64,000 nucleotides of DNA from Taenia hydatigena (lineage: Eukaryota; Platyhelminthes; Cestoda; Cyclophyllidea; Taeniidae): contig JADWOT020001582.1 of assembly GCA_036345935.2 (NCBI GenBank), forward strand, positions 124,001 to 188,000, written 5' to 3'. Below, piece by piece: positions 27,108 to 38,500 of this stretch (its first letter is position 1; the number at the start of each line of letters is the position of its first letter). Position numbers and translations under genes: made by a program. The notes beneath the pieces are model-generated. The model saw only the letters and a list, made by a program, of their open reading frames with translations. It did not search any database and was not told where the DNA came from.

Positions 27108-28343
27108 ATGGTGTTCCAATTGTTGCAAATTTTGTTGACAACCTGTCTTTTAGCTGAGGGATCCTCAATTGCTGGCGGTAAGATGGTTTCTGGATTTTGA
27201 ATATGATGAGCATAAGTGAACAGGCGCTTGATAAGCAGTATAATCTGATCATTAATTTAATTTCTTTCAGCATCCTTATGTTTCGTTTTAAGGTTTTGCT
27301 GACCATAATTACCATTGTTATGGCAGTGGGAGTGTATGCGCCTCGATTCCTAGGCTAAGCGATGCGGAATGCTTGCGACACGCTCATTGTACAATGGCTT
27401 CATTGTAGGGGGCTCGGTGTCAGGAGGAGACTGGTTTGAGCCAACGCTTAGTTTTAGCCGCTTCGACCACAACACGATTAAGTTAACCTGGGATGTTAAG
27501 ACGTTGGCTAAACACAAGGTGAACCTGATTGCAATAAGAGCAAAACCGCAAGCTGGCTCGGACCGCACCGAGATGGTGACCGTGAGCGTGGAAACTGCAC
27601 AAGTCATTCTTGGTGGGTTGGAATCCGATAAATTATACGTGGTGGACGTGGGAGCTTATCGTGGCAAAAAAATGCTTGCTGATTACCAAACCTTCATTCG
27701 CACGATGCCGGCTGGTGAGTTCCATTCGTCTTTTATCGACCTCATTCCCTGTCATTTATTTTTTTGCGTCAGCAAGATAGCTTGATTTGGGAAGCGAAGA
27801 TGCTTGTTGAGGTCCTTCCTATTGAAGGCCGTGTCGATCACTTGTTGCTAATTTGCCATTCTACTACTCTGGACCTTGGTAATGCGCTCAACCTTTGCGC
27901 TCACTAACGGCTTTCCATCACTTACAGCACCCTCACCAATACGGCAGCCTGTAGGCGAGGCCAAATCGTCGACAGAAATCGAACTTGGGTGGTCTCAACC
28001 CACTCACTTCAATGGCGTCCCCAATCCCTACCGTGTCATTTGCTACAGCGCTGTTCCCGGCAGCCTCCCAATAAATGTCACTACTGAGGACACCATGACG
28101 ACCCACATTTTGCTTAAAAATCTGCATCCCAAAACAGATTACCGGTGTCTCGTGATGACCAGCACGAAACCAGCAGATGGACAAGATCCAGCGGAATGCG
28201 AAAGGTATTCAAGATTATCGTCGCGCATTCGGACCTTAGCTACAGGTGCGTTAGCTTTGTGGCACTATTTCCTTTCCTCTTCTACAGCTGAAATGCCCCA
28301 TAATCTATCCACAATTTTATGCATTGCGTGCACGCTCGCGTAA
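27108..28343 (+). CDS. Secreted two-domain fibronectin type III protein, taeniid oncosphere-antigen type (4 exons)
   Basis: Model: join(27108..27177, 27409..27714, 27928..28245, 28288..28343), 249 residues. Exon 1 encodes a signal peptide (MVFQLLQILLTTCLLAEG) and ends in phase 1 at GTAAGA. Exons 2 and 3 each encode one fibronectin type III domain, about residues 25-125 and 126-231. Domain 1 has IKLTWD and LYVVDVGAY; domain 2 has ELGWSQP, NPYRVICY and KTDYRCLV, the usual core Trp and Tyr positions. Exon 4 adds a short tail, AEMPHNLSTILCIACTLA. All internal junctions are phase 1, as usual for FN3 modules, with donors GTGAGT and GTGCGT and acceptors TTACAG and CTACAG. The exon 2 acceptor could also be a few codons downstream. 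The exon order matches host-protective oncosphere antigen genes of Taenia and Echinococcus (45W/EG95 type); the exact member cannot be named. The protein is likely secreted or surface-attached in the larva. Confidence 0.8.
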
Positions 28344-31300
28344 AAACATGGAAGGAACTAGCTGAGACCGAAAACTCGTGTTAGACAGCTGTACAATCAA
28401 CCAGAAATGCAATCAGTATTATTAAATGCATCGCGTGAATTGGAGCAGTGTCCACTGGTAAAACAGTGTGTGCTTGACCATGCAGTAGGAATCCATGTCA
28501 AAGTAGAATGTTACCATCACCTCTCCGTGGTAGCAGGTCCTTGTTTAAAGTTCCAGAGAACACGCTGAGTGAGCCGTGACAAGTGAGCAGTGACAAGTGA
28601 GCCATTATTTATCTCTACCGCGTAATTCACAGTTGGTCAATGCAAGATCCGTTACACTATAGCTTTATCAGAAGTTTTTTTACGCCTAGGAGAAGTGAGG
28701 CCGTCTTGCCCTAGAAGACCTCGCTTCGCTTAAGCTCTCGCGTGAGTTGGTACAAACCACTCAGTGCCTCATGTGCATGCGCCTTCCCCTAAGCTCGTCC
28801 TACCCATTTTTCTCCGTAACAATCAGGAAATGCACAACTTCTCATTCCTCTCTGTCTGTCTCAAAACATAGTGACTTCTCGCTGTAATAGATAGCTGAAA
28901 TACAAATACAAGGTTATGTTAATGGCTGGTTTACTTTTGTCGTTTATGGCTTAAATTCACTGACTCAAATGGAGCACACGCCTATTAAATAAAACGGGGC
29001 GGATGTGATGTTATTTCATGTAGAGGAGTCCCAGTGCTCACTACCAGTTCTAATAATGCTGCGGCTTCTCCAAAGTCGGTCTGAATACAATGCTGCACGT
29101 CTAGCAATAGCACGTAATGAATACGAAACGCAGTGTATTCTGGCACACGATGAATGTGTGAATGGGAACCTTTACAGAGAGATTGCCGTGTGGTCGTGTA
29201 AGAGATCCAGCGGACCCGAGTTTGTCGAATTATTCAACCCATACACCCACGGCCATGTGACCAAGCCGATTCATTGTAAATTTTGTCAACTCAGTTAACG
29301 GTCATCATTGCATTAGCGTCCCATTTTCATGTTCATAAGTCGAGGTTTGCATGAGTGTCCAAGCGCATATGCTTTCATTTGCCTAAGTTAAAAGTGGATC
29401 TCAATCATGTAGATGTAATTTTATCTCAAATTTCTTAACGCAAAATGCAGACCTTTGGCAGCACCTGGCACTTCTTCGTAGTCATGATGCATATCAACCG
29501 TTTCAAGTGTGCAAACTCCGCGCGCAAATAAATGCGTATCCTTTAACTTCCCTGAGAAGCACTGAAACGCAAAAGGCTAATTCCGCATGAAAGTGGATGA
29601 TCTGCGCTTACTCCTCATCCACCGACTTCGCTTACTATGTTTTGTTGTGGAGCAGTGCTGCGATGCCAGGCTGCATGATTGTCTCTTATAAATGAGAATT
29701 GGCTAATAAATTAGAAACTTGTAGCCAGGTGCAGACAAAAACATGTAAAGAGCATAGGGATCTACAGCTTCTAGATTATCCCTAATTAATTCGTTCTAAT
29801 TGCCGGTGAGTAGTTAAAGGCGTTTACATGAAATGCGCTGCTTCTACTGTTGACTATAAGGAATAATTTGCCGACACTCGAATTCGACCATCCTTTGTCT
29901 CACTTCGAATAGGTGGTACAAATGCGTTGACAAAAGTTGAAGTGCAGGCACGGCGACAGGTTGGCATTAGGTAGTTATTTCACTCTAGCTACCAATTCAG
30001 ATTAAGTCAGACAGAGCGTGCAGAATGACTTCATTTGGTTGGGCTCAAATGCGTAATGACTGAAACGTCTGCAGGTGATAGGATTGGCAAGGAACCGCTA
30101 TGCACCCACATGGCATAGTTTTCGCGATTTAAGAGAAGGAATCCGATGTAACGCTTTGGCTTATTTGTGTTGTGTTCAGGCAAGATCTGTGCCAAAACAC
30201 CAACAGTGTTTTCCTTTCTTCATCCCTATTGTTCCATACGGTTGTCTAAAAGTTGCGTAGACTTACTTGACCATACAATGCGGCGAAATAGTCAACTTAG
30301 AACAATGCATGTTGTGAAGCATTGCCTTTGAGGTGAAGACATGGGGACTGTGAGGGAGGCTAGTAGTCAACATTATTATTAGACTTTGTATGGTTTTTTG
30401 CCCTGTTTTCAAAGGTGCAAATTGACGCTGACTAATTTGCCTTGAAAATGACGATATTTCAATGCGCCTTAGGAATAAAGTGCATCTTTGAAGAGCAACT
30501 CGACTCGTCTTCTTTTCCAAGCATCATAGAGCTCAGAGTCACTTTGAAGCTGGGAGCTTGATGCACTGACACTTGTAACTTGATAGTTGGCTGGTTATTT
30601 AGGCATCGCATCTTTGAATTCGCCTTAATGGGGCACTTGAGCTCATTCGCCAATCCTACACACCCACCTTGTGAGCAATCAAAGTAGCATGAGGTGTGAT
30701 TGCTGACACCCGCGTCAAAGTCTATTACAATCAGTAATCGTCCTTTATTATTTCCTAAAAGAGGCAGACATTCTAGATTGAATGCGATGGTATAAATTGG
30801 ATGTTCACCACTTCCCAAGAATAGCGGAGGTAGTTTTCCTTTCCTGTAATATAAGGCTCGAAGGTGTGGATGCTACTTCGCTGCAGAAAAGGCAAAAGAA
30901 GATTTCCCAAGGGATAACCTCGCTCCTGTTTCCAGCAACCTCATTTATTCTTATAAAATGGTACCAATTTCATTCTTTTAACATGATTTCGGGGGTAGAT
31001 GCTTAAACGTAGCCATGTATTATTATATAAAAGGCTTAAAACTGCTGAGACCTACTATTCACTTTAACTAGTACACAGGTTTTGATGCTAATTCTAAGGT
31101 TAGCTAATAAAATAATACAAACGCCTGCTAAAATTTTATTAGACGCTCCGGATTCAAAATGCGAAGGTTTGATAACTTTAGGAATGGCATTTTGATCGGC
31201 CTCTATGTGGGTATTTACACAACATTTTCACACACTACACTAAGTTGCTATGCTAAGTTGCATTCTTCTGAATGTGTCTCAATCAGCCGGAGACTTGGAT

Positions 31301-31599
31301 CTCCACGATTTGTGCTTTCTCCATGGCGTTGTGGAGGTTTGATCGTCTCTGCAGCCTCCCACTCCTTCCTCTCGTTGGCATCAGTTGCGTAGCTGCTCTA
31401 CAAACTCACGATTGACAAAAGCGCGACAGTGCCCATGGTGCTGGAGCAGGCGACCCCATCTCTTCTGCCTTCGCACGATGTAATGGTATGGTAAAGCAAA
31501 TGCCACAAGTCTATTATCGTTTCGTTAAAGTGAATCACTGCTTTGAACAAAATAGGGAGATTCATTTCCGCACATTGCTTTGTAAACTGTTCTGTTCTG
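28344..31599. other. Stretch without a supported gene
   Basis: About 3.2 kb downstream of the antigen gene. ATTAAA at about 28421 and AATAAA at about 28987 are possible polyadenylation signals; which, if either, is used is unknown. Open frames at 29005-29298 and minus 30459-30818 have no recognisable motifs. From about 31300 weak similarity to 50220-50480 suggests that the duplication described next may begin earlier than annotated. Confidence 0.45.
28567..28602. repeat. Short tandem repeat, unit about 14 nt
   Basis: Three imperfect units of the form GTGAGCNGTGACAA follow one another. Small and probably without function. Confidence 0.5.
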
Positions 31600-33059
31600 T
31601 TATTCTGTGGAAACTGAAGCAAAGTGCACATTCGAAGTGGACAATTTATTGCCATTTGTGGAGATAAGGAGTCTGAGATTAGTCAAGAGGAAAATTCGAT
31701 GCCAAATAGCAAATGTGCAATTTTGCCAACTTAGCGAGCTAGGTGGAAACACCCAGTCTCCCACTAACATAACATTCGCCTTACCTAAATACATGTAAGT
31801 GTCAAAGCAGTTCCTGATTTCACCTGGTTGGGAGTTTGTGTGGTGTCAGGTTGTTATGCTACAGTGCGATTTCTTATCAGGATTTCGAGGGGAATACACA
31901 AATGCATGATCCTGTTCGAGAAGAGCATTTATCATAAAATGTCAACATTTGAAGGTGAGCAAAGGCTGCATTTAACCAAAGTGGCAAATGACAGACGTGC
32001 GATTGAACAAGTCCCATTGTGTCACCAACATGGATCGACATTGCACATCATGACACCATGCAGTACACAATATTACTTGGTGTGAAGCCCATTTGATTAG
32101 TCGACCGCATTTCGCGATGATCACCACTATTCTACGATTCGTACACAGTAGCAACTTATAAATCGCCTAAGTCTTACTCCGATTTCATGGCATTTACTGC
32201 ATAATCAGCAAATGCATTGGGTTGTGAGAAGCACTCTCCTTGGCTTCACATGATATTTCACTAACCTTTGAATTTCAGTGCTTCCGCTTTCCACTGGATA
32301 ATCTTGTGCCACATTTTGACAAACCACAGACTTCTCTCTTCATCCAACATTTTAACTTCCTTTGCGGACAGCTATAAAATATGTTCCTCGGACTCTTATC
32401 AACATTCAGCTTTAATAGCTGTTTCATCTTGAGAACAACTACACTGACAAGGTACCAACGTAGACATGTGGTATGCCAAGGTCATGTTCAGGCATAATTT
32501 CGATTTCTTTAACTTCATATCTTATTGTGGCATCAGCAAAGACTTCAACCTTAGGCTGGACGAAATGTTTCGTTGCTCTGATCCGAGGAAATACAAGTCA
32601 GTATTATCGTTTGCGTATGTGAAACGCACATTGGACGAATCGGGCATTTCTGGAAGTGGATATTATGATAAGTGCATATTGACAGCGCACAACTTTAATT
32701 TCAGCTGTTACGCATTATGGAACAGTTGATATCAGTGTCAATTTGGTGGCCAACCGAGCGCCTTCGTAAAATGATAGTCCTACAACATTCTTTAGCGAAT
32801 AAAACTAGTTGCATGCTAAGACATTTCAAATCGCGACGAAGCCATTGAAGCAGAATGTCTTGAAAGATACCTTGGCGTGCTATGCCCACTGGATGTCATT
32901 TCATTAAGGCAGCATGTCCCCTCACCAATCCAACAAGCAACCAGATTAGTTGGCCGAAATCTTGGAACAGTAAACCACCATTACAACCTTGTACACATTT
33001 TTGTGAAAAGTACCCCACCGGTAGAAAACTCATTTGTGTGAGCAGCCATAAGGGTAGAA

Positions 33060-33227
33060 TAATACCGACAGGAGAGTTGCCTAATCTGGCCAAGCAATAT
33101 GCCACTGAAGACGCGGATTGGCTCGCTGTGACCTTGAAACCACACTGCTGCATGAAGTGATGCACTGGAAGCCGGGCCGCTCCTTTATTGTGCGGCTGAC
33201 TAGATCTGCAGCTTTACTGTACCGATC
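33060..33227 (+). other. Conserved exon-like block upstream of the pseudogene
   Basis: About 65 nt (33094-33158) differ at only about three positions from 51804-51868, far closer than their flanks. The block encodes AKQYATEDADWLAVTLKP in one frame, followed by a stop in this copy. It ends 5' of a conserved splice-donor-like site, CCGATCG followed by GTAAGA. It may be a 5' exon or untranslated leader of the UBC-fold gene family. Confidence 0.35.
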
Positions 33228-33779
33228 GGTAAGATCGCTGTGAGTATTAATTCTTGGGTCCCTTTATTGATCTCAAAAGGTCGAGGATCTAGACTTTGAT
33301 TCTCATTGTGAATTTTGTTTTGAGCGGTTTCCACTGTTGTTGCTATTTATTAAATGTGGCTCGGCACTTCTCTCCCCTTCCCTTAGAAAAGTGCACTTCC
33401 AATGGGTAATGCGCACATCAAGTTATTTGTAAATAAATAATAAAACATGAGAGGCATCCCGCTCTAGTTTGTGGTTTTAGAACGGATCCTTGTGATGGTC
33501 TAGTCAACGTTTTAGGGCGAAACTCATGTTGACACTGAACATGATACATAGTGTCGTTTCATTCATTTTCGAAATCCTTGATGCACCTTTTGTCGTAGGA
33601 ATGAAATATGCCTTAGGATCTGGCCCGATACAAATAGTTGTTCATTAGGGATTACACGAGCTTTGCACAGCAGCCCTTAGAATGTAGGCGGTAGAAATGC
33701 TTCCTTTCTTTGTCGATCACAGACCATTCGGAAATGCCTAGAATAGTCTGACAATTGCGCGTCCACGTGAACGAAGAGC

Positions 33780-33895
33780 TACACCAACACATTTACACAA
33801 GCCATAAGAGTTACCAAGCTGCTAAACGTGTGAGTGTGCTTTATGTTTACCAAACAGAACTGTGTGCTGCACGCACGCAGAGAGAGAATGTGTGG
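33780..33895. promoter_or_regulatory. Highly conserved non-coding block, copy 1
   Basis: About 116 nt that match 52549-52662 at about 93-95 percent, while neighbouring spacer is much more diverged. It contains the words CATAAGAGTTACCAAGCTGC and TTTATGTTTACCAAACAG and lies about 0.5 kb upstream of the first coding exon of each gene copy. It is not open in any frame shared by both copies. A promoter, enhancer or leader role is an inference. Confidence 0.4.
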
Positions 33896-35502
33896 TGTCC
33901 ATAGAATGGTTGTTAACTTGTAGGTACTGTAAGCGCAAGTCATAGGTGTAAAGTGTGACTTGTTTTCTTTGGGGGTACGTTGCAATGGGTGAGATGAATA
34001 GGTCGTCAGTTAATTTACTCAATGTGAGTCTTATAAAATTATTTTGGTAGATTTTACGTGCCCTGTCGATGGCGCCAGGATCACGCGATTGAACTGGTTA
34101 TTCAAATCACTTCCATGCGGCTCACTTGCTTGATCATGCCACTCTGACATTCAATGGATGCTTATTTCTTATTAAAACAATTGTCCAGACCCTTGTGTCA
34201 AGTACAGTGTAGACAGCGATCCTCCCATTCCCTATCGGTTGTCATCTATATGTCCCAGAATGGCGGTCACAAGAATAATTTTGCAGTGCATAGTATGGAG
34301 CACCGCCAACCCAATTCAAGCATCTTGTTTCATTGGCCTTGCGAACATCTAACATGCAGATGACTTCTCCAACACCCCAACGGACACTTATAAAGGGCCT
34401 GCAGCAGTTCTACAGGATAATCGACGCCTCGACTGACGGTAGGCATCCATCGTCGGGATTGATGGGATGACGGTGCAGGTTTCTTTGCAACCCAAATCCG
34501 GATGCAACGCGCACGCAGAGCTCCTAGTGACCGTAAATTTCTTCTACGTTCAGTATTGTATTTGCCTTTGTCTACTAAGTCCATCCATTAGTTATGTACG
34601 AATTTCAGGTAAGGGAGGGCGGCTTTATTAATAAAGATGCAATCATGGCAACGCTCAAATAATTTGTTTGAACTGTACAAACTCCAATTGACCATTCACA
34701 ATGCTTACAGCACCTAGACCAAACCGGGTCTTCAAATTTACCTTATATGCATAGGGATTACTTGAAGACGGCGTTCCTAATACTTGACAACGAATGCTCC
34801 ATTTTGGATGGAGTGTTGCACCATGTACCCTACGACTTGTCCGAATGTGTCCTTCGACACACCCATATTTCATCCCAACATTGACCCATTAAGTGGGTCT
34901 GTGTGTTTAAGCATTCTCAGCGATTGGTGAAGGTAAGTAAAGCCACGTTGGTGAAAAAATTACAGCATTCTAGGGTTAAGGATTTGGGTTCTGAAATGAA
35001 AGTGTAGGGCTTGGGTGCAGTCAGAAATACCATTTCAAGCTGTATGGAAGGTTGTATTCGCCTGATTTCAATGTCATTTGCCTTCTTCGCTTGCCTCTTT
35101 TATAGCTGCTACAGTCTGCTCGACTTGGTTAAGGCCTTTCTCTACCTCATCGATCACCCAATTTTGACTCGCCGTGTGGTGTCTTTGGGACACCCGGAGA
35201 ATTCGCCAAGTTGGCTAGAAATTCGACGCGTCTGCATGCCGGACTCCCGGTCATGGGACTTTGCTTCTCATCCAACCCTGCGTGGGTCAAGTGGGCTCGC
35301 GTTAGCGGTTGTCTACCCAATGAAGAGGAGGAGGAGTTGGAGGAGGAGGAAGTAGACGCTTGTAGAAGTAAGAAATTTGATCAAACTTTTGATGAAGAAA
35401 TTGACGAATCTGTTAGTACTGTGGCATCAGAAAATGAGGTAAGCTATGACTCCAAATATGCAGAAAACGTTGGCAGATTATAATGGAAAGGGTTTTTCTC
35501 CA

Positions 35503-35610
35503 GGGTCCTTATGCACCTCGTCGGACACCATTTGAAGTTCACTCTCAACGCATCCTTATTTGGCCTCCTAGCAATGACAACAAATCAGACACCGTCACAG
35601 TCTTCTTCTT
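35503..35610 (+). repeat. Internal duplication within the pseudogene, unit 1
   Basis: A block starting GGTCCTTATG and running through CCTAGCAATGACAACAAATC to TCTTCTT recurs at 35743-35850. The intact paralogue has the block once (54413-54520). This unit is closer to the paralogue than unit 2 at its start, so it looks like an insertion of paralogue-like sequence ahead of the native block. Confidence 0.75.
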
Positions 35611-35742
35611 ATATATCAATATATAATGCTTTAGAAGTCTAACGTTGCGAATCCGCATGCGTCCTTGGGCACCATATCCGATACTGTGCCATTCTTTGCA
35701 AAAATTCGCCATTTGCTCAAGCCTGACTAGAGGAACATTTCC

Positions 35743-35850
35743 TAGGGTCCTTATGAATTCCGCCTGATACCCTTCGAAGTTAGATCACAACGCATCCTTA
35801 TTTGGCCGCCTAGCAATGACAACAAATCAGACACCTTCACAGTCTTCTTA
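35743..35850 (+). repeat. Internal duplication within the pseudogene, unit 2
   Basis: Second copy of the 108-nt block, here in its normal place in exon 4, continuing into the sequence for the IEFLG-like segment as in the intact paralogue. Confidence 0.75.
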
Positions 35851-38500
35851 TCCATTGAATTTTTGGGATCTAAGCACCACCGATTCGATTTGGGCCAAAA
35901 TTACGGCACTCTCTTCATTGGCAGTATCTTGCATGAGTGTCAGTCTCAACCAGAATCCAGACAAACATCCAGCGATTGCCCGTGATACGCATTTGACCGC
36001 TACTCAGAAGGCTCCTACTACTCCACTCCTAGCTACAGTTCTTCAATGAACCTCAGCAATGTGTTCGCTGATGACGAATCGACCATGCATGACTTGACCG
36101 CCGACTTTTGTCCCTGGTCAGTGCTAGATGGCAAAGGCATGAATGCTCTGTTCGATGGTTTGTTTTTCAAGGACAGCCGAAACAGAGGCAATTTCGCATG
36201 CTTTTTGGATGAAGACAATGACGATGAAAGTGGAAGTCAGGGCATAGGACGTCTGTTCGACTCGTGCTCGTCAAGTGACAAGGAGGTTGTCAGTGAGCCT
36301 GACGAAACATGAGAAACGGAGGCACAAAGTAGGTTCTTTGATCGTGTGGAGCGAGTGCTGTCGGAAAGTGCGACCTCACTTACAGAAGAACAGGAGGATC
36401 CTATCAATGAGGCTGGCGATGAGAGGCGAGAAGAATCCCCCTCTGTTTCTTTGACAACTTACAAAGGAGTTGATGTGTCTTGCACCCCAATAACAGAATG
36501 TTCGGATAGCTTATTTGAGTACTGCCGCCTAAGTAAACCCATTGACGCGGGCTTGATCCCTTTGTGGAAGTGGATACTTCGCCAGACTCGATGGCCTTTT
36601 CGACTTGCTCCGCAGCAAAATATGGAACTCTCAATGATGGACATTCAAGTTCCACCAAAGCGAGTCAGTTCAGGTCGAACAATGTCTGATATCTGTCGCT
36701 TTTGCACAACCCCGTTCTTCCCGATCCCATGATGAGCCATATGATCACAGAAATTTCATATTGTGGTCTATATGCCGATGCCAATTTGAATAGCCAGTTC
36801 AAACTTTGTTACCCGCAAGAAACAAATTGTTACCTAATGTATGGTAAATGGTATATATGAAGATCCTAATGGAAGCCCAAAGCAATTCTGTTTCTCCTTG
36901 GTCCTGCTACCAAGTGCGGCATATTTTCCAAGCGAATGTTTTTGTAGCTGTGTAATGTAAACGTGTGAGGTGAAATTAATAATGTAGGCGGTGCAGGCAT
37001 TTTGTTGGATATGTGTGTGCATAGGCGCTGTCGCCGCTGTCACCCCTGCTCAACCTGATGCGGCACCACGCGCTGCCAACACCTCGACTCACTGGCGTTC
37101 TCTGGATGACACCACTCGATGCTCTCTCACCCTCCTACCACGTGCCTGTCCCCCTCACAGAACAACAGAAGGACAGTGATGATGAGGTGCATGAATGGGG
37201 TGGCGATGCCTATCCCACACCCACCTGTCTGCGCTTTCTTACCATCACTGCCTTTCTCACGAATTGGGTGGCATGGATGTCACGGATGGAGAGCTACGCT
37301 GCCCTTGGTGTGTCGCGATTTCGTCCATTTCTCATCAGTGCTCCTGTGGCTGCTCACGTACTGCAGCCCTATAGGCTGGGCTGTGGTCAGGCGCCTCTTC
37401 TGCACCTCTGGCCCATGTGGCTGCTCCGTCGCCTTCTCACTCTCTCGCTCAGACTTTCCCGACTGCATGTCCCCTGCCTCTACTGCAACAACCGGCGTCT
37501 GCAATGTCTATTCCCTTTTACTGATCTCCACGAGGTTTAAAGCTACAGTTCGCTATTTTTGCACCATATTTTCCATTCTACTGCGCATTTCTAAGCAGCT
37601 GTTGGTGACCGCATTAAAAGCTGATGTGCATTCCTAAAAATGGTGGTTTCTGAGACTTTAGGTGGAGAATCTATGCTCTATCCGCCACGGTAAACAAGGT
37701 TCAGCTATACTTAGGTTCACTTACCGCCAATGGTACCGAGACGATTCATTTATATTTATGCTTTGTAAATCCGGGAATGCTAACATTTACCGAATTACTT
37801 TGACAGACATGGGGAGGAGAACATCAGTCTGGATTTAAAAGGTGGAGGCGCGTAGGAACTTGCTTAGATTGATCAGTGAAGCTAGATTTTGCAAAACCAA
37901 GTTTTGTGTGGAGAAGAGGTGAAAGAGTATCCAAAGCTGTGAGTGGATTTACACTTCAGACGCAGTATGCATATCGGTGGGTTTGACTCCAGTTCCAGAG
38001 TCGAATGTTTTGGTGGAGGCGGTAACTTGAGTAAGTGGAGGTCTGGAAAACGCTGTTATATTGATGGTTGATGCATAACCATGTGTTTGAAAGGTAAGGG
38101 CTGCCTTACAATAATTCAGACCATCGCAAGGGATGTGGGATAGCGATGAGTAAGAAGCCGGCATTGACACTCGGCTACAAATTTCGCCTTCCCAAGGAAC
38201 ACAAATGTCATCTAGGTTGGTGGCGCCCTTTCGTGAGGCGGGATGCAGTGTCATATTATTAGGAGTAGAGTGCATGAGAACATAATGGAGCGAATTGAAA
38301 CGTAGGTGAAGCAAGAGAGGGGCTGAGAGTAGGAGAGGGTCTGCAGAGTGTCGGAAGTTATTGAGTGCGAGTTGGTGCCCGCAATATGGGCAAAAGTGTG
38401 TCGAATCTCACTTCTGGCAAAACAGAGTCCAAAAAATAAAAAGAAATAAAGGAAAGTTAACAGAGTTGGGTCGTGATTGGCTCATTGTAGTAATTATTTG

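Larger units (their letters stand above)
34360..37540 (+). pseudogene. Pseudogene of the UBC-fold multidomain gene (paralogue of 53024-56230)
   Basis: All five exons of the intact paralogue can be matched: 34360-34532, 34808-34932, 35106-35438, about 35638-36731 and 37025-37540. Lesions visible directly: a 1-nt deletion in exon 1 (173 instead of 174 nt) giving an early stop; the exon 2 acceptor AG changed to GG at 34806-34807; a TGA at 34928-34930 where the paralogue has CGA (Arg); a frameshift in exon 3 near the HPNF-like segment; an internal TGA at 36310-36312 where the paralogue has TCA; and the exon 4 donor changed from GTGAGC to ATGAGC at 36732. Exon 4 also carries a duplicated 108-nt block. 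The CPGC motif of the paralogue is lost. Exon 5 is still open and nearly identical at its start. The UBC-fold protein cannot be made from this copy; expression of exon 5 alone is possible but unsupported. Confidence 0.88.
31600..38500. repeat. Segmental duplication, copy 1 (contains the UBC-fold pseudogene)
   Basis: Collinear with about 50480-56860 at an offset falling from about 18.9 to 18.3 kb. Similarity is patchy in the spacers but strong at about 33094-33158, 33780-33895 and across the gene (34360-37540). The last matches are near 38370-38450, against 56690-56770. Divergence differs greatly from place to place, so either selection or gene conversion has acted unevenly. Confidence 0.85.

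Noticed and set aside
27278..27358. Signal-peptide-like start MFRFKVLLTIITIVMAVGVY as first exon of the FN3 gene
   Set aside because: It has no phase-1 donor and runs into a stop at 27356. The exon at 27108-27177 has a signal peptide, a proper GTAAGA donor in phase 1 and a TATA box at the right distance.
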